From contig JAFAMD010000066.1 of NCBI GenBank assembly GCA_019233755.1, positions 19,882-83,881 on the forward strand: a DNA stretch of 64,000 nucleotides. The letters are read 5' to 3'. A program made the translations under genes and the position numbers. Positions 1 to 7,649 of this stretch are shown here, piece after piece (within the stretch, counting starts at the first letter, position 1; every line of letters starts with the position of its first letter). The notes below the pieces were generated by a model, which saw only the letters and a list, made by a program, of their open reading frames with translations, was not told where the DNA came from and ran no database searches. This stretch comes from Acidobacteriaceae bacterium. GTDB taxonomy: Bacteria > Acidobacteriota > Terriglobia > Bryobacterales > Bryobacteraceae.

Positions 1-925
1 TGGCTACTTCCGTCTGCGCATTAGATGGCGGCTGAGTGGTCACACGTTGCAGCCACAGCCCGGGTTTGGTCAGAGCGGCCATCAATCCGCCCCGCCGCTT
101 CGCGGCAAACCGGATCACTTCATAGCTCAGGCCCACAATCACCGGAAGAAGTGCGATTCTGGCAGCGAACTTCGCCCAGAAGTTGTCGACCGGCACGAAG
201 GCGTAGCAGATCATCGCGATAAGGAACACCACCACCAGGAAACTCGTGCCGCAGCGTGGGTGCCACGTTACGAACCGCTGCGCATTTTCCACCGTCACCG
301 GTTGTCCGGATTCGAAGTTGAAAACCACTTTGTGTTCCGCGCCGTGATACTCGAATACCCTGTGCATTTCCTTCATGCGGGAGAGCAGGAACATGAAGCC
401 GAGAAAGATCGCGATGCGAATGATTCCATCCATCATGTTGATCGCGAACCGCCCGTTTACCGCCGTGAAATGCTTCCCGATCAGCGTCGCCAGATACAGC
501 GGCACAAACTTATAGAGCGCGATCATGAACGCCAGCGAAAAGACGATCTGCAGCACCATGGCCCCGGATCCGGCTTCCTTCTTCTCGCCTCCCGCCGGCT
601 TTCCCGTCGCTGCCTCCATCGCGCGGTCCGCTGAGAACTTGAGCGCCCGCATCCCGAGCCACATGGCCGACCCGAGCGTCCCCAGACCGCGGAACACCGG
701 AAGCTTGAAGATCGGGTAACGGTCAGAAATCTTTGGCAGCGGACTCTCTTGCGTGACAAGCTGGCCATCCGCCCCGCGAACAGCAACGCAATAGCTGTGC
801 GGGGTCCGCATCATCACGCCCTCCATGACGGCTTGTCCGCCGACCAGGGTCGTTTCTTCGCCGTTCTCGAGAACGGGAAGCATCTGAATGTGCGTAAACA
901 GGCGCACCAAACCGCGCAGGTTCAA
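1..925 (-). CDS. DUF1385 family membrane protein (YqhQ-like), 3' end outside window
   Basis: The reverse strand is open from a TTG at 925 to the left edge, giving 308 residues without the C-terminus. A GGGGAG ribosome site lies nine bases before the TTG and an in-frame stop lies further upstream. DUF1385 hallmarks are visible: GGQAVMEGVMMR at residues 29-40, EYHGAEHK at 192-199 and HPRCGTSF at 222-229, with hydrophobic segments near 122-148, 165-181 and 230-260. The invariant His and Cys residues are often read as a metal site, but the function of the family is unknown. In other bacteria it commonly sits beside prfA, which would lie to the left here. Family assignment is confident; function is not. 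Confidence 0.85.
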   Translation of the reverse strand, partial: MNLRGLVRLFTHIQMLPVLENGEETTLVGGQAVMEGVMMRTPHSYCVAVRGADGQLVTQESPLPKISDRYPIFKLPVFRGLGTLGSAMWLGMRALKFSADRAMEAATGKPAGGEKKEAGSGAMVLQIVFSLAFMIALYKFVPLYLATLIGKHFTAVNGRFAINMMDGIIRIAIFLGFMFLLSRMKEMHRVFEYHGAEHKVVFNFESGQPVTVENAQRFVTWHPRCGTSFLVVVFLIAMICYAFVPVDNFWAKFAARIALLPVIVGLSYEVIRFAAKRRGGLMAALTKPGLWLQRVTTQPPSNAQTEVA

Positions 926-1064
926 CGAAGGGATCTCCCCTACTAGTATATCCGGCTAAGCGGAGCCCTCCGCGGTGTTGTGCCACAGGTCTTTTGCCAT
1001 ACGTTTACAATGGCTTGGCGAGGGAGCGTGCTACGCTCGAACGGAAACTGGAGGTTTCGACGCA

Positions 1065-1613
1065 GTGCTCTACTTGAAGTCACTTCGCCGCCTGCTGGCG
1101 GCCTGCGGCTCGGCTTTGCTGTTCGCCTCTTGTGCCGTTCCCCAAAACGCGATCCCCCAGGTGGGTCAGCAAGCACCCGATTTTACGCTGCCTTCTCAGG
1201 ACGGCACGCGGGTCAGCCTCAGCCAATATCGCGGCAAGTGGGTAGTGCTTTACTTCTACCCGAAGGACAACACGCCGGGATGCACTGTCGAAGCCCACAA
1301 TTTCCAGCGCGATCTGCCGAAATATGGGCAATTGGACACCGTCATCCTCGGGGTTAGCGTCGACTCGAGCGACAGCCACAAGGCGTTCTGCGCCAAGCAA
1401 GGGCTGACATTCAAGCTGCTTGCCGACACTGACAAGAAGGTTGCACCGCTGTATGGCTCTTTGCGCAATATGGTTGGCTTCAAGATTGCGGCGCGCAATA
1501 CCTTCCTGATCGATCCGCAAGGCAAAATCGTCAAGGTCTGGACCGGCGTCGATCCCAATCATCACAGCGAGAATGTTCTCGCGGCTTTGACGCCGCTTGA
1601 GAAGGGCAGTTGA
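1065..1613 (+). CDS. Peroxiredoxin (AhpC/TSA, Bcp-like), probable lipoprotein
   Basis: The product is a 182-residue thiol peroxidase that would reduce peroxides with a thiol donor. The GTG at 1065 is chosen because GGAGG (1050-1054) precedes it; an ATG at 975 is open but adds a non-conserved stretch. The N-terminus is a short basic-hydrophobic signal ending in FASC, with Cys23 the likely lipidation site (LAAC at Cys14 is an alternative). The peroxidatic cysteine is Cys73 in the PGCT motif. The extra Bcp cysteine five residues later is absent, so Cys109 (AFCAKQ) may be the resolving residue. The export signal suggests an envelope location. It is followed by a candidate hairpin terminator. Confidence 0.88.
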   Translation: MLYLKSLRRLLAACGSALLFASCAVPQNAIPQVGQQAPDFTLPSQDGTRVSLSQYRGKWVVLYFYPKDNTPGCTVEAHNFQRDLPKYGQLDTVILGVSVDSSDSHKAFCAKQGLTFKLLADTDKKVAPLYGSLRNMVGFKIAARNTFLIDPQGKIVKVWTGVDPNHHSENVLAALTPLEKGS

Positions 1614-1636
1614 AGCGTGGAGCGCCCGCCCGCCGG

Positions 1637-1669
1637 CTAATCACTATCCTTTTGGTTAGTGTCGATTAG
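1637..1669 (+). terminator. Candidate hairpin terminator after the peroxiredoxin gene
   Basis: CTAATC (1637-1642) and GATTAG (1664-1669) form the outer arms, with CACTA/TAGTG and CC/GG inside and a TTTT loop. The stem has a bulge and one mismatch, and the T-run after it is weak. It lies 23 bases after the peroxiredoxin stop. The rest of the gap to 1878 shows no gene. Confidence 0.4.
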
Positions 1670-1878
1670 CTTTACTGTATCTGAAGGAAGGTTCTGACTT
1701 GGAGTGGAAGCGATGATATACATCGCGGTTGCCGTCGTAGTCGTAAAAAACAACCAAATCAGTCCCGTTAGCGCCCGCGAGCTGTCTCTAGAAAGCTTTT
1801 TGCATCCCATACACGGACTGATGTTGCACGCGTGGTTCCAGAGTCGGCCAGTTTCGTTTTGGAGCGCCGGTTAGTGCT

Positions 1879-2853
1879 ATGGAATCTCGCTCGGACGCTG
1901 CGGCCCGGGGTGTGCTGTGCTGCGGGAATCTCGTTTACGACACGCTGTTGAGGCCGGTTGATAATCTGAGCTGGGACGGCGGCGGCACTACCTTCGTCGA
2001 ATCCATTGAATATCACGTGGGCGGTAACGGCGCGAATACCTCGCGGGCGCTGGGCCTCTTGGGGGTGCCCGTCCGGCTGCTCGGCGCAGTTGGCGATGAC
2101 GAGCAGGGTCGCTTGATGCTTCGCACCCTCGCGCATTCGGGTGTGGATACGCGCTACGTCAATACCGTTGAAGCTCCCACTTCCGCCACCGTCGGATTCG
2201 TGAACTCGGCTGGCGAGCGCAAGTTCTTTCATTGTTTCGGCGCCAGCAAAGAAGCGTTGCCTGACCCCATCGAGTTCCATGCCGGGCTGTGCAGCGGCAT
2301 GACGCATTTCCATCTGGCCAGTTTCTTTGTGCTGCCGCGTCTTCGCGCGCGGGGTCCGGACGTGCTGGTCCGGGCACGCGCCGCCGGCCTCACCACGTCC
2401 TTCGATACGAACTGGGACCCGGAGGCCGGCTGGATGAAAACGCTCGCGCCATGCCTGCCTTTTCTTGACATCCTCTTCATGAACGAAGCCGAAGCTCGCA
2501 TGATTACTGGCTCTTCTGATCCGCGAGCCGGTGCGGAGGCGGTGCTTGCCGGGGGATTACAGATCGCGGTCATGAAACTGGGCGTCCGCGGCTGCGCCAT
2601 CTACACCGGAAATCAGGAGATCCTTTGCCCGGCGTTTGACGTGCCGGCCAAGGACACCACCGGCGCCGGAGACTGCTTTGCGGCAGGTTTCCTGGCTGCT
2701 TGGATGGATGGCGCCTCACTAGCCGAAGCGGGACAGTTCGCGAATGCCGTCGCCGCCCTGAGCGTGCAAAATATCGGGGCCGTCACAGGCGTTTTGTCTC
2801 GACCCGAGACGCATGCCTGGATGCGAACGACACCCGTCCGCGCCTTTCGTTGA
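1879..2853 (+). CDS. PfkB family carbohydrate kinase
   Basis: This 324-residue protein has the ribokinase/PfkB fold and would phosphorylate a sugar or similar small molecule with ATP in the cytoplasm. The N-terminal PfkB signature is GGNGAN at residues 48-53. The C-terminal signature DTTGAGD at 259-265 forms the anion hole and carries catalytic Asp265. Length fits the family. A sugar isomerase/epimerase starts 33 bases downstream on the same strand, so the two probably form a small sugar-use operon. The substrate cannot be read from the sequence; ribokinase, fructokinase or adenosine-type activity all remain possible. Confidence 0.88.
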   Translation: MESRSDAAARGVLCCGNLVYDTLLRPVDNLSWDGGGTTFVESIEYHVGGNGANTSRALGLLGVPVRLLGAVGDDEQGRLMLRTLAHSGVDTRYVNTVEAPTSATVGFVNSAGERKFFHCFGASKEALPDPIEFHAGLCSGMTHFHLASFFVLPRLRARGPDVLVRARAAGLTTSFDTNWDPEAGWMKTLAPCLPFLDILFMNEAEARMITGSSDPRAGAEAVLAGGLQIAVMKLGVRGCAIYTGNQEILCPAFDVPAKDTTGAGDCFAAGFLAAWMDGASLAEAGQFANAVAALSVQNIGAVTGVLSRPETHAWMRTTPVRAFR

Positions 2854-2886
2854 CCCGATTGGCTAAGATTTGGTCGAGGGTTGTTG

Positions 2887-3756
2887 ATGCTCGGTTTAGA
2901 AGAACTCGAAATCGGACTCATGTTTTGGGCTGGTCCCAATGCCAGGAAAACGCTGCAGCACGTGAAACAATTCGGTTTACGTGCCGGTCAGTTGGGGTTC
3001 CCCGGCGAGTTACCCCTCGAGGGCGCGGCGGAGAAATGGGATCAGGCGCTTACGGCTGAGCAGTTCATCGTCGTCACGGCGGTGTGCAGTTACGTTGGCG
3101 AGGATTACTCCGACATTCCGTCTGTGCAGAGAACGGTTGGTCTCGTGCCGAGCGATACCAGGGCGGAGCGGGTCGCGCGAACCATGGCCGTTTCCGATGT
3201 TGCCCGCGAGCTCGGCCTCGATAGCGTGGCGTGCCATATCGGCTTTGTCACGCACGATTTCGGCTCCGCGAGTTATGAGGAAGTGCGCGACGTTGCCCGC
3301 GAGATCTGCGATTACTGCGCAAACAATGGCCAGTCGTTTACGCTCGAAACCGGACAGGAACCCGCCAAGGTGCTGCTCCGGTTTATCGAAGATGTGAACA
3401 GGCCGAATCTCAAAATCAACTTCGATCCGGCGAACATGATCCTGTACGGAACCGGCGATCCGCTCGAAGCATTCGACGTTCTGGGCAAGCACGTGATCTC
3501 GGTCCACTGCAAGGACGGAGATTGGCCCTCGCTCGATCAGCCGCTGGCTCTAGGGATAGAGCGGCCTTTGGGGCAGGGCAGCGTCGACTTCCCGGCGTTC
3601 ATCAAGAAGCTTAAAGAGTCTGGCTATCGCGGCATTCTGAGCATCGAGCGCGAGGCCTCCGACGAAGCGCAGCGCGACGGCGATATCCGGCAGGCGATCA
3701 CGCTTCTCAAAAAGCTGACCGGACGCGACGCCTCCGCATCATTGGCCGGACGATAG
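2887..3756 (+). CDS. Sugar phosphate isomerase/epimerase (xylose isomerase-like TIM barrel)
   Basis: This 289-residue protein belongs to the AP-endonuclease-2/xylose isomerase-like TIM-barrel family. GAGGG at 2876-2880 places the start at ATG 2887, though a TTG at 2881 is also open. Acidic and histidine residues typical of the metal site occur in order: TLETGQ, INFDPAN, SVHCKDGDW and LSIEREA. Members interconvert keto-sugars, inososes or related compounds. Its neighbour upstream is a PfkB kinase. The 3' end overlaps the convergent glycoside hydrolase gene by 18 bases. The substrate is unknown. Confidence 0.85.
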   Translation: MLGLEELEIGLMFWAGPNARKTLQHVKQFGLRAGQLGFPGELPLEGAAEKWDQALTAEQFIVVTAVCSYVGEDYSDIPSVQRTVGLVPSDTRAERVARTMAVSDVARELGLDSVACHIGFVTHDFGSASYEEVRDVAREICDYCANNGQSFTLETGQEPAKVLLRFIEDVNRPNLKINFDPANMILYGTGDPLEAFDVLGKHVISVHCKDGDWPSLDQPLALGIERPLGQGSVDFPAFIKKLKESGYRGILSIEREASDEAQRDGDIRQAITLLKKLTGRDASASLAGR

Positions 3757-5046
3757 CGCCTTGGCGGCCGTTTTCGGCTCTCGTATCGCATCCGCGGAGT
3801 AAAGGTTTCGGGGGTTCCACAAGAGCCAGCCGTCCGAACCGAAACTTTCTGCTGCGTGAATCTGTTCCTGGATCTCCCTCGGCCCAAACTGGCGTTTGTC
3901 GAACGCGTAGTCCGCGAAGCCCTGCAGCCATGGGCGGAAGCGCACCGGGTCAAGATGCGTGCGTTCCTTGGCTCGATCGAGCGAGAAGCGAACAATTTCA
4001 TACGGGTGACTGACGGGCTGGCGGAAGTTCGGTATGCCGTACATAAAACCGGACGGGTACAGCATGGGCGAAATGTAATCGAGAACCTGGGCAACGTCCT
4101 CGATGCGCTGGCCGATTCCTGTATCGCCCCTGTTCCAGCAGATGTAGCCGAATACGTCGGCTGCCAGGAATACGTTGTACGGTGTAAGCCGTTCGCGCGC
4201 TTCTTTCAGGAACGAGAGAATCGTTCTGGGTCGCGATTCGTCCGTGCTGGGCTGGGAGAACTCCACGCCCTTCGCATCGGGGAACCGGACATAGTCGAAC
4301 TGGATCTCATCAAAGCCGGCCTTGGCGGCATCCACCGCCAGATCGATGTTGTACTTCCGGACCTCCGGCAGAAATGGATCGCACCAGGTCAGCCCTTCCC
4401 GGTCCTTGAACACCTTTCCGTTTTGATGCACCGCGAGCTCCGGGCGCGCCGTGCCGAGGGCATTGTCTTTGAACGTGACAATTCGCGCGATTGTGTAGAT
4501 CCCCTGTTTGTGAAGGCGTGCCAGCAACGCCGGCATGTCCGGAACCGTAATGACTTTTTGAGCGCCGATTGCCGTCGCGGTACTGACGCCGGTACGGTAA
4601 CAGACATATCCCAGATCGCCCTTGATGTCGATGACCACGGCGTTCACAGGCGTATTCGCTGCCAGCCGCAGAATCGGCTCACGAACCGACGCCGTACCCA
4701 CGCCCCAGAACGAAAGATAGACGGCGCGCGGCGTTATCGGCGCGAGCTGGAGTTTCAACGGTGTCGGCTCGTGAGCACCGATTGTGGCCTGCGCGCGCGT
4801 GTAGCCATACGCCCGCGCCCCAACAGCAGTACTCTCTGCCTGGATATGGAAAACGCCCGCCGCGTCCGTTCCGACCACCTGCGATCCGGCCGTGACAATC
4901 GCCCCCGCGATTGGCTTTCCGGTAACGGAGCTGACAACCTGCCCTGAAAAATCGGCTGCTTGAACAAGCGCTGTCGCGAGAAAAAGCAAGAAAAATCCCT
5001 TAAGCACTTTTCTCAGAGTATCTGGTGAAGGTACTAGCGCCGTCAA
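3739..5046 (-). CDS. Secreted putative glycoside hydrolase (PF13200/DUF4015) with N-terminal Ig-like domain
   Basis: The 435-residue product opens with a Sec signal peptide (basic-hydrophobic residues 12-30, cleavage likely after VQA). Residues about 32-105 look like a carboxypeptidase-regulatory-type beta-sandwich (GQVVSSVTGKPIAGAIV). The rest, about 107-430, matches the putative glycosyl hydrolase family PF13200, a TIM barrel. DEIQFDYVRFP at 246-256 is the best-conserved segment and contains likely catalytic acids. It probably acts outside the inner membrane on a polysaccharide, but no substrate can be named. It is transcribed toward the sugar kinase/isomerase pair and overlaps the isomerase gene by 18 bases. 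Confidence 0.82.
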   Translation of the reverse strand: MTALVPSPDTLRKVLKGFFLLFLATALVQAADFSGQVVSSVTGKPIAGAIVTAGSQVVGTDAAGVFHIQAESTAVGARAYGYTRAQATIGAHEPTPLKLQLAPITPRAVYLSFWGVGTASVREPILRLAANTPVNAVVIDIKGDLGYVCYRTGVSTATAIGAQKVITVPDMPALLARLHKQGIYTIARIVTFKDNALGTARPELAVHQNGKVFKDREGLTWCDPFLPEVRKYNIDLAVDAAKAGFDEIQFDYVRFPDAKGVEFSQPSTDESRPRTILSFLKEARERLTPYNVFLAADVFGYICWNRGDTGIGQRIEDVAQVLDYISPMLYPSGFMYGIPNFRQPVSHPYEIVRFSLDRAKERTHLDPVRFRPWLQGFADYAFDKRQFGPREIQEQIHAAESFGSDGWLLWNPRNLYSADAIREPKTAAKALSSGQ

Positions 5047-5111
5047 GAGCCGCCGCTGCGGTTTTTATGTGCGGCACGCCATTTGTACGGCCTTTTTAGG
5101 CGCAGGTTAAT

Positions 5112-6263
5112 TCAGCTCTTCCAGGCGAGACGTAGGGTGCAGCCGAGAAACGCGGCCAGGCGCTCCGCTTCCTGCCCGGCCGCGCGGCGTACCCACACTG
5201 GCGTTTTGACGAACGGCTCGATGACGACTTCTACGCGGCTGCCTTTGATTTCATGGCGCCACGTGCCCTGCATTAATCCGTTCACCAGCAGGACCGGCGA
5301 AATCCAGCCCTGAGGCCTATAAACGCGGCTCCGCAAATCACCGGGCAGCAGGTGCTCGGCGTGGCAGGATGCGCCGACCACGTACTGATCGAAGCCGGGT
5401 AGCAGGCGGACGGACCGGCTTGGTGGAAGGTCGCGCACCTCGCGAGCGTCGGCGGTGAGCATCCAGGCCTGCGCACCATCCAGCTCGACCGGCGACACCT
5501 CGTCGCCAAGCGAGGCAATCCATTGCCGGGCGTTAGCCACGCCACCGCCGTTCCACCAGCGCGCGAGATCGTGATACGTGGCCGGACCATTCGCCTTGAG
5601 GAAGCGGCGCGCGACGGCGGATGGCGCCGCGTGCGGGCCGATTTTTGCATCACTGGCCGGCGGCGATGCCGCTCCCGCCAGCCAGGTGTCCGGGCGTGTG
5701 AAGCGGACCCGCTGGCCCAGGCTCGGTCCGAAGCACAGGCGGCCGGCGAATGCGGCCGGCCGCAGGACCGTGCCCCAACTGCTCTGCGTAATCTTGGCGC
5801 CGAATGCCGCCGATCCCGTGAGCCGTTCCACTTCCTTCCCCAGCTCTTCGCGCGTCATCACGCGACCGTCAAGTGCGGCTGCGACGGCATCCGTCAACTG
5901 ATCGAGCTCCTCGAGCGTAATCCCGAAATACTTCAACCACAATGCGGGCTTCAGATACCGCGGGCTGGTGCCGAGCGCGGCGTGCCACAGCGGTAGCTCG
6001 CTTGAGGGCAGCAGATGCAGCGTGCCCCGCATGGCCCAGGTCTTCACGAGCGTGCGGTCCTCCCACAGCGCAAGCTGAACGGCCCGCCGGTCGAGGTCTT
6101 CAACCCTGGCCCATACCGTCAGCTCGGCCGAGGACATCACCTGGGCGTGCAAGCCGCACAGTCGGCTGGCGACCGCGAGCATGCTGCCTGCAGGCGCGCG
6201 TTCATCGAGGTGATGGCGCCGGATGCGCCAGGCCGCCGCCTGTGGCCAGGTAAGCTTCAGCAT
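5112..6263 (-). CDS. Winged-helix DNA-binding protein (HTH_42, AlkZ/YcaQ-like)
   Basis: The 383-residue protein matches the HTH_42 family (PF06224), which includes the DNA glycosylases AlkZ and YcaQ that remove bulky alkyl adducts or unhook interstrand crosslinks. Family landmarks include the N-terminal arginine-rich helix, the LHAQ segment at 38-41, WAMRGTLHLL, and RLLPGFDQYVVG near the C-terminal third. AlkZ uses a QxQ and YcaQ a QxD catalytic motif. Here the aligned site reads His39-Ala-Gln41, so catalytic class is uncertain. It stands alone between unrelated genes. Many relatives are annotated only as winged-helix proteins. Confidence 0.75.
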   Translation of the reverse strand: MLKLTWPQAAAWRIRRHHLDERAPAGSMLAVASRLCGLHAQVMSSAELTVWARVEDLDRRAVQLALWEDRTLVKTWAMRGTLHLLPSSELPLWHAALGTSPRYLKPALWLKYFGITLEELDQLTDAVAAALDGRVMTREELGKEVERLTGSAAFGAKITQSSWGTVLRPAAFAGRLCFGPSLGQRVRFTRPDTWLAGAASPPASDAKIGPHAAPSAVARRFLKANGPATYHDLARWWNGGGVANARQWIASLGDEVSPVELDGAQAWMLTADAREVRDLPPSRSVRLLPGFDQYVVGASCHAEHLLPGDLRSRVYRPQGWISPVLLVNGLMQGTWRHEIKGSRVEVVIEPFVKTPVWVRRAAGQEAERLAAFLGCTLRLAWKS

Positions 6264-6354
6264 TCGCTAACATTATGCCCGCCAATCGTCTCGGTCGGCC
6301 GCATCGCGAAAGTGGCCGAATCGATTTCTTGAAGTCCGTTTATTCTGAGGCTGT

Positions 6355-6765
6355 ATGGTAAATCGCCGAGTTCTCATCAAAACCGGAGCCGCGGCAATGA
6401 TCTCTTCGCTGGTTGCCTCGGCGAACGACGCTGTCTCGCCGAACGTTCATCCGGTCCTTCAGCAGTCATTGCCGCCGGTCTCCCTCGACGGCTGGAACGC
6501 GACTGCGGTTGAGGTCAGTTATCCGCCTGGGGGCGCATCAAAGCCGCACCGTCACCCGGGGTTTGTTCTCGGCTACGTGCTCGAAGGCGAGGTACGCTTC
6601 CAACTGAAGGGAGAAAAGGAAGTCACGTATCGGGCCGGGCAAATGTTTTACGAGCCGCCCGGCAGCGTGCATATGGTCTCCTCGAACGCCGGTCCTGCCG
6701 AGCCTGCCAAACTTCTCGCGATTGTGTTTTCAGAGAAAGGAAGTCCGGTCACAATCCCCCTATGA
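6355..6765 (+). CDS. Cupin domain protein with twin-arginine-like signal
   Basis: This 136-residue protein has a single cupin barrel. His65, His67 and Glu77 in the first cupin motif and His106 in the second are the expected metal ligands. The N-terminus (NRRVLIKTGAAAM) resembles a Tat signal, so it may be exported to the periplasm. Its stop overlaps the start of a DoxX-family gene by four bases (ATGA), so the two are translationally coupled. Small stand-alone cupins of this kind are often paired with DoxX-like proteins. The substrate is unknown. Confidence 0.78.
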   Translation: MVNRRVLIKTGAAAMISSLVASANDAVSPNVHPVLQQSLPPVSLDGWNATAVEVSYPPGGASKPHRHPGFVLGYVLEGEVRFQLKGEKEVTYRAGQMFYEPPGSVHMVSSNAGPAEPAKLLAIVFSEKGSPVTIPL

Positions 6766-7202
6766 CTAATCCAAAGCAACTCCGTATCGCCGAACTGTGT
6801 ATGCGGTGGGCGCTTGGTGCGACCTTTCTCTCCGCGGTTGCTGACCGGTTTGGCCTCTGGGGGCCGCCTGGATCGCGTTATGCCAGTTGGGGCGACTGGT
6901 CGCATTTCCTGAAGTACTCCGCACAGTTGAATTGGTTTCTCCCAGCTTCACTGCAAAATCCCGTCGCCTGGGGATCCACGCTTGCTGAGACCGTTTTCGG
7001 CCTGGCACTGATTGCGGGCTTCTATACGCGAATCGCCGCCTACGGTAGTGCCATTTTGTTAACGCTGTTCGCGCTTGCGATGACATTTGCGCTTGGAATC
7101 AAGGCGCCGCTGAACTACTCGGTATTTCCGGATGCCGCCGGCGCCCTGCTGCTTGCTCTGTGTTGCCGGCCTCATTCCAAACAAAGCAGAACGGATAAAT
7201 AA
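6762..7202 (+). CDS. DoxX family inner-membrane protein
   Basis: The 146-residue protein has four predicted membrane segments and DoxX-like features: an N-terminal RWALGATFLSAVADRFG helix and the ETVFGLALIAGFYTR segment. DoxX-like proteins are small four-helix membrane proteins linked to quinone or thiol redox chemistry, though most are uncharacterised. The start overlaps the upstream cupin gene by four bases, so both are probably made from one message. Confidence 0.8.
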   Translation: MTNPKQLRIAELCMRWALGATFLSAVADRFGLWGPPGSRYASWGDWSHFLKYSAQLNWFLPASLQNPVAWGSTLAETVFGLALIAGFYTRIAAYGSAILLTLFALAMTFALGIKAPLNYSVFPDAAGALLLALCCRPHSKQSRTDK

Positions 7203-7649
7203 AAATAAGCAACGATGACTCACCTTGGACAGGATGAACTTGATCGAAAGAGGAACCGCTCACGTCCTATCTCACCAGAAGAACACAAAGAGTGCGATCA
7301 CCAAAGGCAGGTGATCTACAGGGATCGAGAAGAAAAAAACCCAAAAGTGAAGTAAAGGCCGACAGCTCGGAGTCTTGCCCGTCCGCGTTTTATAGTCCTG
7401 ATAATGCGCTATGCGTAGAAGTGACCCATTTTGGCCGCGCAACTCGAGCCGACACGCGAGACAGTTCCTGCATCGTCGGCATACCGGACATTAAGTCCGA
7501 GTGGCTCGTTATCCGACCGCAATCTGGAAACAATGCCGATGCGGCTCAACGAGTTTAGATTTGAACCGTGCCTCAGCGATTCGTATTGCACCGAGCCGAA
7601 TGGATTAAGCATTTTTATCAGGACTATCTCGTCGCTTACGACCGGGCCG
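7203..7649. other. 447-base spacer between convergent genes; no convincing gene
   Basis: This stretch lies between the convergent DoxX and ADOP genes. An ATG frame at 7215-7355 could encode 46 highly charged residues but has no ribosome site and no recognisable family. Longer frames around 7292-7709 on both strands look random. No tRNA, strong terminator or repeat was seen. Confidence 0.5.

Noticed and set aside
1768..2313. 181-codon frame on the - strand crossing the PfkB start
   Set aside because: Antisense to the PfkB kinase, no recognisable motifs.
3856..4947. Long open frame of 363 codons on the + strand
   Set aside because: It lies antisense to the secreted glycoside hydrolase, which has a signal peptide and family motifs; the + frame is Arg-rich and shows no family features.
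5050..5066. CCGC-CGCT-GCGG followed by five T on the + strand
   Set aside because: It looks like a small terminator, but no + strand gene ends upstream; it lies just before the start of a - strand gene.
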